From Microstegium vimineum (taxonomy: Eukaryota > Streptophyta > Magnoliopsida > Poales > Poaceae): a DNA stretch of 64,000 bases. Both the position numbers and the translations under genes were made by a program. The stretch spans positions 39,332,075 through 39,396,074 of the forward strand of contig CM039131.1 in assembly GCA_022036555.1 (NCBI GenBank), given 5' to 3'. Under the pieces are notes generated by a model. The model was not told the origin of the DNA and ran no database searches. It saw nothing but the letters and a program-made list of their open reading frames with translations. The stretch's first letter is position 1, and the number at the start of each line of letters is the position of its first letter. This document shows positions 1 through 11,572 of this stretch, piece by piece.

Positions 1-880
1 TTGGCTAAGTGTCCACCGTGATTTCTAGACTTAACCACCACGTCATCAATATAGATCTCTACGATTTTGCCGATCAACTCGTGAAAAATATAGTTCATGG
101 CTCTCTGATAAGTTGCACCAGGATTCTTTAAACCAAAAGTCATGACGACCCACTCAAATAATTTAATATGACCAGGACATTTGAAAGATGTTTTTGAAAT
201 ATCCTCTATTGCCATAAAGATTTGGTTATAGCCAGCATTACCATCCATAAAGCTGATGACTTCATAACTAGTTGCTGCATCGACAAGCAAATCGGCAATC
301 GGCATTGGCTAACCATCCATTGGCGTAGCTTTATTAAGATCCCTAAAGTCAATGTAGACTCTCATTTTTCCATTCTTTTTGTATACCGGAACTATGCTCG
401 AAATCCACTCTGCATATCTACATGGCCGAATGAAATTTGCTTCTAATAATCTTTCAACTTCCCTTTTCACATCGGCCAGCACCTCCTATTTGAAAATTTT
501 CTGAGGAGGTTGTTTGTAAGGACGATACCCAGGCTTGATCAGCAATCGATGCTCAACAATAGAACGATCCAGTCTGGGCATCTCTGTGTAATCCCAAGCA
601 AAACAATCCTTGAACTCTTTCAGAAGGTTTATCAATTTCAATCTATACTCTGGCTCTAAATTTGCACCGATATTCATCGGCCTTGGCTTGACATCATCAC
701 CAAAATTTATTTCCTCTAGCTTATCGGCCGACATAAAGCCACGTCCCAACTTTTCTTTGTTGTCATCGATCGGGTTCCCCATTAAAAATTGCTTTGAGAG
801 TCGACTGCTTGGATCGGCTGTTGATCCTTGTTGAAGACATTCACAGGACCTTCTTCCCATACTCTTCCATAGAAACAATC
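1..880 (-). pseudogene. Reverse transcriptase segment, broken
   Basis: The minus strand encodes the RT fingers and palm. The region before 486 contains IVEHRLLIKPGYRPYKQPP, and further on there is a plant-type polymerase core with the catalytic YIDD at 42-53 followed by VVVKS. In-frame TAG codons at 486-488 and 309-311 break the frame. The rest of RT, RNase H and integrase lie outside the window. Identity comes from the YIDD box and order after protease. Confidence 0.85.
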
Positions 881-1092
881 GAAGCCATCATATTCCCAGT
901 AAGTAGGCTCTGTAGCAGCAACACTTACCGAATCATCAGCATGAACCACCTCAACATCATCTCCAATCCACTGAATAAGAACCTGATGCATGGTTGAAGG
1001 TATGCAGCAGTTAGCATGGATCCAATCTCTCCCTAAAAGCAGACTGTATGCCCCCTTGCCATCGATGACAAAGAAAGTAGTAATCAAGGTTT

Positions 1093-1539
1093 TTATCCAA
1101 TCATCAACTCAACGTGCATAGCTCCTCGGGTGTCAGAAGGATTGCCAGCAAAATCTCTGAGCACCATGTCAGTTTTCAGCAGTTCTTCATTGGTCATCCC
1201 AAGCTTCCTAAAGGTGGTATAAGGCATAATATTGATGGCAGCTCCTCCATCAACAAACATCTTGGTCAGAGGCTTGCCATTGACGTACCCCTTCACATAA
1301 AGTGGCTTCAAATGTCGATGTTTGGCCGGTTTATCAAAAACTACCCGTTCAATTAGGACAAGTTGGGCCATCAGATCATGATACTCACTCTCATTGAAAT
1401 CTGAGTACACTTCTTTTTGGATATCCTGGTTTTCCGGAGCTAAGAACTCTGATGGAATAAAGAAAGTCATACACGCATCAGCCGACTGGTCTTGCTTGTC
1501 AGGTTTTTCCTTAGGACGCCACACTTTTCTTTTCGGCAA
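1093..1539 (-). CDS. Aspartic protease segment of the pol region
   Basis: This 148-residue open segment contains a retropepsin core: VDGGAAINIMP (the D-[ST/G]-G active-site loop, here DGG) preceded by GYVNGKPLTKMF, followed by DFAGNPSDTRGAMHVEL. Retropepsins dimerise and cleave the polyprotein. It lies between decayed gag and reverse transcriptase in the same strand, as expected for pol. The frame continues only in pieces towards RT, so it is a remnant rather than a functional gene. Confidence 0.75.
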   Translation of the reverse strand: MPKRKVWRPKEKPDKQDQSADACMTFFIPSEFLAPENQDIQKEVYSDFNESEYHDLMAQLVLIERVVFDKPAKHRHLKPLYVKGYVNGKPLTKMFVDGGAAINIMPYTTFRKLGMTNEELLKTDMVLRDFAGNPSDTRGAMHVELMIG

Positions 1540-1883
1540 CTGTCTGTGCCAACTCTTTGTTCCTCAAGCGTTGTACCCTTCTTTTCTAGCTCTTCCTCGG
1601 CCCTAGTGGACAACATTGTCCTTTCTGCCACACGTACTCACGGTGTTCTTCTTCCTCAGCGCCTTCTTTATAATGGATCCACCCTTGATCGACAAATCTC
1701 TTGCCTCGCCGATTTCCAGAGCTATCCATTTTTACACGTCGATCGTCCTCAGTAAAATGTTCTCTAAGCCTTTCATGGACCAGACGGCGGTTGGTCCGAG
1801 ACTGTCTGTACTCTGAATATTGATCACTGCATTCAGGGCAATTATCTTTAGTAGGCAGCTTCAAGCCTTCATTCTAACAATGT

Positions 1884-3974
1884 TTAAAGAACGAGCATCC
1901 CCAATGAGATTGTTCCTGCTCTCTCATGTACTCTTGCTCCCTCTGGTACATCTCTTCCTCGTACCTCTGATGTTCCTCCATGAACTCTTGTTCCTCGTAA
2001 TATCTTTGCTTTTGATACCGTTCTTGCTCTCGTCGCCACTTGTTCAAAAGAATCTGTGTCGTGACTCTGGGCTTGGAAGCTTCCCTCTCTCTCGGTTCGG
2101 CCATTCTGGAACCGAGCCTGTTGCCGAAACTCTTCATTTGTAATTTCCTGATCAGGGTCAACAGCACCAGTTTTCTTAGCTCTGTCTGAGGTTAACACTT
2201 TCACCTTGCCCTTATCTTTGGAGCTTTCTATAGCAACCATGTTCACGGAGAAAGATACTGTGTTCTGTGTAAAAGGATTAGCATCAATTTTCATCTTACC
2301 ATCAAATTTCAGATACCCTTCCTGAATAGCTTTCTGAATCCGCATTCTGAATACTCAGCAATCATTGATGGAATGAGAATTAGTATTGTGGTAACCGCAA
2401 AACTTTTTATCTCTCACCCCTTCAGGGCGCAACATGGGGTGCCCTTCCGGTAACTTGATACGTCCTTCTTTGAGCAACATCTCAAACAGCTTGTCTGACT
2501 TGGAGACATCAAAGTCGTACGTGCCCTTCTGCTGCCTCAACCAGCGTTGACTGACCTGAGTTGGTTCTTTCCCCCAGACCAATTCGGCTACAGCTATTTT
2601 ATCTTCATCATCGTACTCTGCTGCTTCTTCTAGGAAACTTTGATACATCTCATTAGCCACATCACCTTTCTGGAAACGGTTGTCTCTCCTGAACCCTTGA
2701 GCCTGATTGCTCATTATGGCCAACCGCTGCGACAGTTGACCAAGGTCATCGAAGTCCATACCGAACAGCTTCTCTCTGACATTCGGTTGCATGCCCGCTA
2801 TTGTCATCCCTAGCAACTGGTCATCTGGCAGGTTTAAGGAATAGTAGAGGTTTTTAGTCTCCCTGAACCTGCGGAGATACTCCTGGGATGTTTCATTGGC
2901 TCTCTGCTTCAAGCTCATAAGGTCAACTAGTTTTTTTTCATTAGTGCCTGTAAAGAAATATGAATGAAACTTCTGCTCCAATTCTGCCCATGTATCAATG
3001 GAATTAGCCAGCAGAGACGTGAACCACGTGAAAGCCGGCCCTGTCAGAGACAACGGGAAATACCGAATCCTCCAAGCTTCATCAGCGGACGCCTCTCCAA
3101 GCAGCATCAAGTATCGGTTGATGTGCTCTATGGTGCTAGTATCATCCTAACCAGAAAACTTGGTTAGGTCTGTGGGAGGTTTTACTCTCAGAGGGAGTGC
3201 AACTCGGTTATACCACTCTGGATAAGGGGACTTGTATGAATAGGACTGGCTCTTTGGCTTTAGGCCAAACTGATTCTGCATCATATCCGCCATCCTGTTC
3301 ATGATAAGGTCAATATTCGAATTTGGAGCTCCATGTGTCTGCCCTTCAAAAGCCAAACTTGCAGAGTTCTTATACCCCGGATTCGGGAAAGAGTCAATAG
3401 CATTGTAATCGGCAAACTCTTGATATTCGTCTCCATATATATTTTTCTGCAACATGTTCGCAGCTGGAGACACCTTGAAAGCCGATTGTGGGACGTTTCC
3501 TGACGCGCCGAACGCGAGTTGGCCATATGTCATGGGCGGTTTCTGCTTCTGGTGAGGAGTCATCCCACCTTGGTCCATGCCAGGCGCTCCGCTACTCTCA
3601 GCAGCTTTCTCCTAGTGCTTAGGCACATGGAACAATGTCGGTCCTTGCATTGGACCAACAACTTCTTCAAAGTATTTATCAGCAGATGGACCGAAAGTAC
3701 TGACCATGATTGTGCGAAAGGTATTCAAGAAAGTTGTATGATGATTTCTCATGGTTTCACTCATGGCCGTGTAAACCATTTCAGTCATCTTCTAAGCATC
3801 TTCCTCTTCGGTGTAATCAGTCTGATGATGAAGGAGAGTCCTTGGGAGTGACTGTTTCTGAAAAACCTTGTTGCTTTTGTTCTTTGAAAAAGACATCAAG
3901 CATTTACGTTGAAATTCATCACATGTTTGCTGGACAATATTCCTCAGGTCTTCTGGCAACTCGTCCATAGTCAC
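1884..3974 (-). pseudogene. Decayed gag of Ty3/gypsy element
   Basis: The reading frame starts near 3974 and continues through 3578 and 3110 to about 1884, broken by in-frame stops at 3792, 3611, 3147 and 2355. The segment at 2355-3110 carries the retrotransposon gag domain (AFTWFTSLL; QEYLRRFRETKNLYYSL) and ends in a CxxH...H...C knuckle-like motif (CGYHNTNSHSINDC). Downstream to about 1870 is a charged, Glu/Arg/Gln-rich stretch, probably a linker, where the frame also shifts. It would form the capsid of virus-like particles in an active element; this copy cannot make a full-length Gag. Confidence 0.85.
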
Positions 3975-4017
3975 GTCCAGAACCTGGCTTTGTCAATTTC
4001 AACCATCTCGAGATGTG

Positions 4018-4044
4018 GGGTCCCACCGGGTGTGCCAAAAAGTG
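4018..4044 (-). promoter_or_regulatory. Probable primer-binding site
   Basis: Directly inside the LTR the minus strand reads TTTTTGGCACACCCGGTGG. A TGG a few bases after the LTR CA terminus is the expected complement of a tRNA CCA end. I cannot name the tRNA. Confidence 0.45.
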
Positions 4045-5457
4045 TGTTGACATAAAATGTGACGCACTGTGCCTAACACACAGCAAGCCGGAAAGCGTAG
4101 CTTCAATCGGGTGCCCGGGTGTTTCGAAATCCGGAAACATGCCAGTCAGTTTGACCTGAAACTAACAAGGGATGAAAATCATTAGATATAAAACCGTAAC
4201 ATACCGGGTGAGACTAGACAGTTCCATATATACAGCCCTGAAGCCACTTACGACGACATACAGCTATAGAAGTTGTCTGCCAACAAGTTTTATAGGACAA
4301 TCGACTGAGGCAAATATGGAGTACGTAAAACATTGATTGCCGAATGTGTGTGCATGGGAAAATACGTATGAATGAATCATCATTAACTATGAATTAAAGC
4401 ATAACCAACTCGGCTATCCAACCAAATTGGGGTCCATGATGAAGGAACACGTAAGCAAACACGATCAAACTAATCTAAAGCTTGTATTCGCCGCACGACA
4501 CCTAACTTTATAAGAGCTCAAACGTAGTTAACATGCATGAACCAACAACACGTAACAATCTAGATGAAACCAATTCGGCTATTATGAATATAGGATCTAT
4601 TTATGGATAAGCAATTACAAAAGCATGGATAAATCTATGAGAAAAGATGAAGCCGAACCATATCAATCTAGATTGGGCAAAAGAGTGTTACAAATATATA
4701 AAATATATATAAACATGCAACACGTAGTATCTTAATGAATCTATTAGATCTTGCCAAATCTAATAGAGTCGGTAACTATCTTGCTTTTGCTAGGCATATC
4801 GAGCAAGCACCTGCCGCACGGTATCTACTCATACACAAAACATAAGCGAAGACTTCTTGATTGTCAAGCAAGGATCCGCCGCACGATCATTGAAAACAAA
4901 CAAGACTACTTGCATCAACTTTTAAAACCACCGCATAATACTAGACATGATAACAAGATTGCCGGGACTTACGGAGGTCGACGGATCGATGGTTCCTCTC
5001 GAAGAACTCGACGACACAACAAAGGACTCGAAATTGGCACGGGGCCGGTTGTATTGTATTGGTTGTGAACAGTTTTTACAATGGCCAAGGGTTTATATTT
5101 ATACTCTGGTCGTGACATAAGTCCTAAAAGGACACGGTTACAAGATATTAAAGGAAAAATATGATATCTTTGACTTTAACTTCCTCCGGAGTCTTCATTG
5201 CCTTAATTGTCGCGGTCTTCGTTGCCCGATCGGTCCTTTGCTTGCCGTTTTTGTCGCTTCTTCAACGGAAAACCGCTTCTCCTTAGAATAACCGACCGCA
5301 TGATCATTTAGCCGAACCTTTGGCGATTAGCCGACCGCACGGACATTTGCCGACTTATTTGGAAACTGGCCGACCGCACAGACGCTTGCCGAATGCTCTG
5401 AGTTCTGCACTGGCCCACATGTCATCTTTCTGAGCATACCAAAATCCAGTGTTAACA
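4045..5457 (-). repeat. 5' LTR of the Ty3/gypsy element
   Basis: The LTR is bounded by short inverted termini: TGTTGACA at 4045-4052 on the plus strand and TGTTAACA at 5450-5457. Read on the minus strand it starts TGTTAACAC and ends TGTCAACA. Length is 1413 bp. The transposase frame stops matching its family exactly at 5457, which fixes the outer edge. Near the outer end are repeated units of the kind GCCGACCGCAC. A TATA-like GTATAAATA is seen on the minus strand around 5092-5102, consistent with a U3 promoter. The second LTR is not in the window, so LTR divergence and age cannot be judged. Confidence 0.8.
5092..5102 (-). promoter_or_regulatory. TATA-like box in the LTR
   Basis: The minus strand reads GTATAAATATAAA here, about 355 bp inside the outer LTR edge, where a U3/R boundary would be expected. 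Confidence 0.4.
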
Positions 5458-6103
5458 CCTCTGGAAGTGCATCCTTAATTAAAGGCAGGAGCTCATGATA
5501 ATAACCATTGCTCACCCCCCATCGATTCTTCAAGGTAAGGAGCCTAATAACAAATTGCAGCTTTGAGAATGTTTTGCAGCCCGGATACAACTCTTGGCTC
5601 CCATCACAGACTAACTTGTAGTATGTTTCAGCATCAATATCATCCTCATCCTCAAATCCCTCTTCTTCCCCTAAAGCACTGGCATCATACATCCCAAAAC
5701 CCTTCATTAGCATTTGCTCCATTGGATCAATCTCGGCATCGTCATCTTCTGATTGTGAGAACAAGGCAGGACTCGGTACAGATGACATGCCCTCGCCATG
5801 ATGAATCCATGATGAATATCCATCCATGAACCCAATGGAAATTAAATGTTCTCGGACATCTTTTGTCTCTAACCAATAATTATTTCCACAATCACGACAA
5901 GGACAATGTATCCTATTCTGTTGGGCTGACGTAGCAAAGGCAAAATCTATAAAGCTACGGAGGCCTTCATCATACTCGACTGACCACCTAAGATGCAACG
6001 ATGAAAATTCAGTTTGTTTAGGATTTGTACTCGACACGAGAAAAAAAATATGAGCATTTTCCAACTAGTATTACCTAGGTGCTCTCATCCATTGCTTGTC
6101 CAT
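5458..6103 (-). pseudogene. CACTA TNP2-like transposase, N-terminal part, truncated by insertion
   Basis: Exon 1 is 6103-6075 (starts MDKQWMRAPR, the usual start of the transposase-associated domain) and exon 2 runs from 5987 to 5458; the split Arg codon AG|G joins them across a GT-AG intron. Exon 2 contains WSVEYDEGLRSFIDFAF, then CPCRDC with a following H motif typical of the domain, an acidic stretch, and the conserved FVIRLLTLKNRWGVSN plus LLPLIKDALPE. The family normally continues from here, but the reading runs straight into LTR sequence, so the protein is cut after about 187 residues. The catalytic part is not in the window. In intact elements the product binds and mobilises CACTA ends. 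Confidence 0.85.
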
Positions 6104-6289
6104 GATGGCTGAGACGCTATATATCTCTCTAGAACTAATGTAGCTTGCCTAGTGCTAAAAAAGATAATACAAAGACACCAAATAAAACTGAATAATTTTT
6201 TTATCCTAAAGAAAGGTCTACCTAACACCGTCATGTTCAGTATATTGCTTCTATTAAAACTGGACAATTAGTATAACTAGCACATTTTA

Positions 6290-6465
6290 TTTGACAGAGT
6301 ATATTCACATAGATCAAGCCGATTCACATATATAGGGCAGTGTCTCAACACAGTTTATTTAACACGGTATATTAACATAGATAAGTCAGATTCACATATG
6401 CCAACCAACATCTTAGCACAGTGTATTCACATAGATCAAGTCGATTTATATAAATTAAGCAGCAT
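6290..6465. repeat. Subterminal direct repeats of CACTA element
   Basis: Three imperfect copies of a unit containing GTATATTCACATAGATCAAG and GATTCACATAT occur at about 6298, 6369 and 6424. Subterminal repeats are binding sites for the transposase in this superfamily. Confidence 0.5.
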
Positions 6466-6589
6466 ATGAACGGAGGATTAAATAGATTCAATGAACTAGT
6501 GGATACGGGCATTTACCTGGATTGTCTTAGCAGTCAGTAGATGACGGGGACGGTAGGAACTCAGCAATGGTGATACTGTAGCGACTCGG

Positions 6590-6940
6590 ACCGACGTAGC
6601 CGCATCACCTCCGCATAGCTGCGTCGAGCTCCCCGCACAACCTCCCTGTAGCCGCGCCGGCCTTCCCGTGCCGCCTAATGCAGTCGCGCCGCCTCCCCAC
6701 AGCTGTGTCACCCTCCCCGCGCCGCCTCCCCACAGTTGCGTCGCCCTCCCCACGCCGCCTCCCCGAAGTTGCGTCGTGCTCCCCGCGCCGCCTCCGAGCA
6801 GCCGCGCCGGCCTTCCCGCGTCGCCTGATGCAATCGCGCCGCCTCACCACAGCTGCGTCGCCCTACCCGCGACGCTCGATGCAGCCGCGCCGCCTCCCCG
6901 CGGTCCCGTAGGCCTCCCTGCGCCATGCTCCTTGCGCTGG
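6590..6940. repeat. GC-rich degenerate minisatellite
   Basis: Repeated variants of CCGCGCCGCCTCCCCACAG and TGCGTCGCCCTCCCC recur about every 36-50 bp. The block gives long open frames in several phases on both strands (for example 6668-6976 plus), which is what a GC-rich repeat does; I do not call a gene. Confidence 0.6.
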
Positions 6941-7432
6941 ATCGGAGTGGTTGAACCCTGTCACAACTACAGGTGAACCGGGGAGGATGGGTGTTGGCGT
7001 GTTCCTGTGCGTTTGGGTTCAGCCGATGGAGGATACGGCCGTGTTGTTGTTTACTGGGCCTGGGCTGAAAGGGACAGCCGATGCACGTACACGGTCTTCT
7101 TCATTTTTTTCTTTAGAATTAAATAAAAAAACTAAACAGACAAGGCTATAATGAAGTCGTCGTTGTTCTCTACAAGTTGAAACAGACCTACGTACCCATA
7201 GGTAGAGGCGTTCTTTTAAAAAACGCCTCCAATTGTTACAAGTAATTAAGGCATTTTTAGTAAAAATGCCTCTAAAAATTGTAATTATTTAAGACATTTT
7301 TTAGTTTTGCCTTAAAAAAATACTTTTTGAGGCCTTTTGAGATAAATGCCTTTATACATTAATAAATTAAGGCATTTTTAAGAAAACATCGTTAAAAAAA
7401 TGCCTTCTATTGTTGGACGTGCTGTAGTGAAT

Positions 7433-8740
7433 GCTACTGTATTATGAAATTTGCATACTTCGAACTCGCATGTTGTTGTTTTTTTTTTTACCATGGACTT
7501 TCGTTTGAACTGGTTTGGAACTTGTATTCCGTAGCAGGTATCCAAACGGGTGATCAACCGTTCTCAAATGTCCAATCCTACGAACCCATTGTAAAGCCGT
7601 GGGCCCTACAAACCGCTTGTATTCATATTTGAAGTTAAAATATTAGGCCACGTGTAGCGCGAGATGTTATGCAAATGCGGAAATGCAACAACTAGAGTGA
7701 TGTATCAACCACTTCTATATTTTTTAGTATTAATTACAATCGCTGTAAACCCCACCAAAATTCCAAAACCACATGATTTACACACACTAGCACAAATAGG
7801 CGCGCTGTCGCCAAGAAAAAACTGCACGAAAAAGAGAAAAAATAATAAAAAAGGAAATAGAAAGATAATGAATAGTTAACGTCATGAACGGTGCTAAGAG
7901 TCATTTTATTTTAAAATATCATATGAATAATGTTTTTTTGGATATGTCTATATAGCGCTTGATAGTGTTTATTGACCCTCTGACACTTGGTTGTTAGGTT
8001 ATACACAAATATCTTTTGGGGTGTGTCTATATAGTGGTCAATAGTGTTTTTTTGAACCGTAGACACTCGGTTATTGGGTAAGACACAAATATTCAATATC
8101 ATATACTACTGTAAATAGTGCTATAATGACGATAAACACACGATTTTACCCGTGAACACTCGATTATCATAAACATAGGATCTTGATCAAATGAGTCAAA
8201 TAAAACTTATAAAAACAATAGAAAAATATTAAATAAACAAAATAAAAAATCAAGATTATTCCTATGAAAAACAAACCAATAGATTTCAAAGGAAACAAAA
8301 TAAAACATAAAAAAATAGATAACTATTTGAATAATTAGACTATTATTTTTTTATAAATAATCAATTTATACGAACTAAATACAAAACTTACCTCTAAATA
8401 GAAATAGAAAATATAGTTTAGTAAAATAAAATATAAAATATGGTAAATTTCTCCCTATAGGATCCAACGCCGTGTAGAATAAACAGCCAACATACCTAGG
8501 GATATATCATGGGTGTAATTTTCATGCATGAAGAGGTCAACTTTCACATGCATGAAGAGATCAACATTCAATATTTCGCATGACCTCTAATCTAGGCTCT
8601 CAAAGTCTAATCACCGGTGAGGAATAGGTAGATGTAAACACAACTCTGAACCACAACAAAGTCTAGATTCACTCGCGCATAGCAAATAAAATGCCTGAGA
8701 GAGCAATATGTGTCAGATCAGATGGACAAAAAAAATAGTG
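7433..8740. other. AT-rich intergenic DNA with a local direct repeat
   Basis: No gene is seen. Two tandem imperfect copies of a roughly 80-bp unit occur at about 7935-8020 and 8021-8100, each with GTCTATATAG, ATAGTGTTT, GACACT and GGTTRTTRGG followed by ACACAAATAT. Confidence 0.5.
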
Positions 8741-8759
8741 TTAAAATCTCGTAAAACAC

Positions 8760-9115
8760 GCGAGCGTTGTGACTGTAGCGGACGCTGGCCAGGCCGTATT
8801 TATGTTGTACATATACTGATATCCGTTGGGTACGCTCATAATCCGTGTAAAATAAAAGCAAAAGAAAAAAATAGAGAGGAAAATAAAAAATGAAAAAAAG
8901 AAAGAGTCGCGTCAGCTATAGCGGCAGTAGCGCCGGGAAATGTGGTTGTAGTGGACGCGTGGCTAGGCCGGTTGAGCAATAATTTATTCATCACTATGAG
9001 TATCTATATTGTACATGTACTGTATTAAACACACTATTCATTTTACGATCATAATCCATGTAAAAGAAAAAGAAAAAAAAGAAAACGAAAAAAAATGAAC
9101 AAACAAAAAAGGAAA
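8760..9115. repeat. Direct duplication of about 170 bp
   Basis: Two imperfect copies, about 8765-8905 and 8940-9110, share GTAGCGGACGC/GTAGTGGACGC, GGCCAGGCCG/GGCTAGGCCG, a TTGTACATATACTG-like stretch, CTCATAATCCGTGTAAAA/ATCATAATCCATGTAAAA and then an A/G-rich tail. The structure suggests tandem retroposon tails or a duplicated element; the family is unknown to me. Confidence 0.5.
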
Positions 9116-9314
9116 AAAAAAGTCGACAGGTGGAGACGCTCTCGAGGCTGGAATTTATCGGCGGTTTAAATATATCTTATTACTTTCGAGAACAACCAAT
9201 TCTCAAGAGAGTACAAAGGAAAAGTGGAAAACTTATGTAAACACTTGCAAGTTTATGATGGAAATTTCCATAAAATCGTTGTGCTGAAATAGACAGAAAA
9301 GATCTAGTAAAAAA

Positions 9315-9495
9315 CCTTTTAGGGTGTTTAATTTCTATCTTTTAAACTTTAGTGGACTAAAATATTTTAGTTATCTTTTAGTAACTTTTGAGTGACTAGT
9401 AGAACTAAAGTGTTTTAGTCAGTTTGTTTGGCACTTTAGTCTTTAAAGTGACTAAAATTTAGTCCACTAAAGTTTAGGAGGTGGGAACCATTTAT
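9315..9495. repeat. MITE-like imperfect hairpin
   Basis: The left arm has CTTTAGTGGACTAAAATATTTTAG and the right arm has ACTAAAATTTAGTCCACTAAAG; they pair as an inverted repeat over a short centre. GTGTTTAATTTC at the left edge resembles termini of common grass MITEs. Exact ends and target duplication are unclear. Confidence 0.5.
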
Positions 9496-9999
9496 AAGAG
9501 TATTTTTTTACATTAGTCTATTGTTGATATTGATCTGGTCACAAAATATCCTAAAGGATTTTTAAGAGAGTGTACCTAAAACGTCTGTTTATTATAACTA
9601 AATGTTCTAGATTGATATTATACTCATTCCGTCATGGCGTCATGTAATACAGTGTATACATGCATTCAAAAATAATACTTAAATATAATTGATTCTAGAG
9701 GACAACAAACAATTTTATTAATTAGTTATAAATTTGGTAGGTATTATATTTTTACTTTTTTCTATCTTAATTCATTCTATTTTTTTTGATAAAGTATACA
9801 TGTATTAATTAATAGAAAAACACGTCCAAATACAAGTACACCGAAAAAGGATACGTAGGACATCTGTCCAACCTATATTCTACGAGAAAGAAAACCGGTT
9901 GCATTCGCTGCCGACGAAAACCGCCGACACCAGCCGACGCCGTCAAACATGAATGACCAGAAGCCGGAGGAAACCACCGGCGTTGAGGTGGACAGATTG
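9496..9999. other. Intergenic DNA, no gene seen
   Basis: AT-rich to about 9830, then a short GC-rich stretch directly left of the solo LTR. Only short weak frames occur. Confidence 0.4.
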
Positions 10000-11572
10000 A
10001 AAGCATCTAGGCCCCTAGTGTTTCAGTGATTAACGACAGTGCAAGATTACTATAACTAACGTGTGTTTTGCAGAGGCAATATTGAAAGTTAGGTCATGGT
10101 AATGGATGGTTGATTGAACTATCATAGTGCTCGTGCCCCTTATTAGAATCGTTTCGGTTTTCAAAGGATTGGCGGCAAGGTTGAAGATTAGACTAGGCCT
10201 AAGTGTCATTGGAGTTGAGAGACACTTAGAGTAGTTTAGCACCTTTATTTTTTCTTTGGCCGTACTATTAAGGGGGTACTAATTAGTAGCTTGACCTAGG
10301 AGAGACTATGTGATTAGGTGTGGTGCACACTTGTGAAAACTAGCACTAGGCAGCTTAGAAATAGTCCTTGGACCTTGTAGAGCAACTTCCATTTTGGAAG
10401 TATGTTGTTTTGACCAGAAAAGGAGCTCCGGACGCTAGGTTTTTCCCTGGGTCCGGACCATTGGGTGTGCGTCCGGACCCTAGGGTCTGCTGTGAGTATG
10501 TCAGTGCATCCGGACTGTATGAACAGTGCAGGGTCCGGACCCTATGCAGAGAGCTCCAGAGAGTAGTTTTGATCCGGACGCGGGTCCGGATTGCTAGGTC
10601 CGGACCTTTGGGGTGCGTCCGGACCCCAGCAGACAGTACCATAGAGCTACATTTGGATTCGGACGCTGTCCGGGTGCTTGCGTCCGGACAGCAAAGTGTG
10701 TCCGGACTGTGGGGTTTCAGTGTTGTTTTCAGAGAGAAGAGAGGGTCCGGACGCTGCCTGATAGTCCGGACCCCACCTTGTTTTAGCGTCCGGAGTGACG
10801 CAGAAAGGTACTTTTGGTGCCTAACGGTTGGGGCTTTGGTTGGGGGGTATTTATACTCTTCCACCAGCCCTATATCACCTCTCTTGCTCATTCCAATTGC
10901 TGACCAACCCTTGTGAGAGTGCAAGAAGTGCAAGAGCCCTAGTGAGAGTGTGATTTGCAATCCCATGAGTTGTTTCTCACTAGTTGCTTAGAGATAGCAA
11001 GTGTGCATCCATTCAATCACTAGACTAGCCTTGGTCAAGTGAGTGTTAGTGCTTGTTACTCTTGATGATCGACATCACCTAGACGGCTTCGCGGAGGTTT
11101 GCTTGGTGATCATCCGGTGGAGATCATTGTGGATGGCCCAAGCTTTGTTGTGATCGGTTGTGGGCGATTCACCCAGCCGGGGTGGCGAAGAATCAGCCCG
11201 TAGAGAGCACTTAGTCCTTGCGCGGACTAAGGGGAGCGATACCGTGCGCGGTGCTCCAACGAGGACTAGGGGGGAGTGTCGACTCCTCGATACCTCTGCA
11301 AAACGTCGTCGTGTCAACTTGCTTTCTCTCTTCTCCTTACTTATTGCAATTATATTCAAGCATTACTTTCTGCATTACCTTTATGTTGCTTGATTAGAAT
11401 TGCATAGGGCTTTACCGCTTTCACTGTCATGTCTTGTTTGTGTAGCAAGGACACACTTAGGAAAAGCACTAGGGGGTTAATTGGCTCTTGATAGGTTTAA
11501 TTCTTACTTAAAAATTTAAAAGAGCCCAATTCACCCCCCCCCCCCCCCCTCTTGGGCATCTTGATCCTTTCA
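10000..11572 (+). mobile_element. Solo LTR, copia (SIRE/Maximus-like)
   Basis: It begins TGAAAGCATC at 10000 and ends GATCCTTTCA at 11563-11572, a near-perfect inverted terminal pair. The start (TCTAGGCCCCTAGTG, then AACGTGTGTTTTGCAGAGG) and the C-rich end before CTTGGGCATCTTGATCC resemble Maximus/SIRE-type LTRs as I remember them. A TATA-like GTATTTATACTC lies at 10847-10858. The upstream half is packed with TCCGGAC palindromes. No primer-binding site follows the end, so no internal region is attached. Flanking 5-mers CAGAT (9995-9999) and CTGCA (11573-11577) do not match, which is odd for a simple solo LTR. Confidence 0.7.
10420..10800. repeat. Cluster of TCCGGAC palindromic repeats
   Basis: More than a dozen TCCGGA cores, often as GTCCGGACC or CGTCCGGAC, occur at irregular 15-40 bp spacing in the U3 part of the solo LTR. 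Palindromic CpG-rich repeats of this kind may bind regulatory proteins or be methylation targets; this is inference. Confidence 0.7.

Larger units (their letters stand above)
1..5457 (-). mobile_element. Ty3/gypsy LTR retrotransposon, 5' part, decayed
   Basis: On the minus strand the order is LTR (4045-5457), primer-binding region, gag, zinc knuckle, protease, then reverse transcriptase running off the left edge. Protease before RT fits both LTR orders, but the gag and protease style resembles the Tat/Athila-like non-chromovirus Ty3/gypsy clade; integrase is outside the window, so the clade is an inference. The coding frame is interrupted by several in-frame stops and at least one frameshift, so this copy is non-autonomous. 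It sits inside a CACTA transposase gene: its outer LTR edge at 5457 abuts transposase codons. The other LTR and target duplication lie beyond the left edge. Confidence 0.9.
5458..7429 (-). mobile_element. CACTA (En/Spm) transposon, 5' end, split by LTR element
   Basis: The outer end is at 7429: the minus strand starts CACTACAGCACGTCC, a CACTA terminal motif, followed by subterminal copies of AAGGCATTTTTA-type motifs at 7200-7410. Inside are AT-rich repeats (6290-6460), a GC-rich block (6590-6940) and the first exons of a TNP2-like transposase. The gypsy element is inserted at 5457/5458, so the remaining CACTA body and its other terminus are beyond the left edge. The three bases after the terminus (7430-7432, AAT) would be the target duplication. 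Confidence 0.8.

Noticed and set aside
6668..6976. Pro-rich protein in the CACTA GC block
   Set aside because: Translation of a minisatellite; similar frames in other phases.
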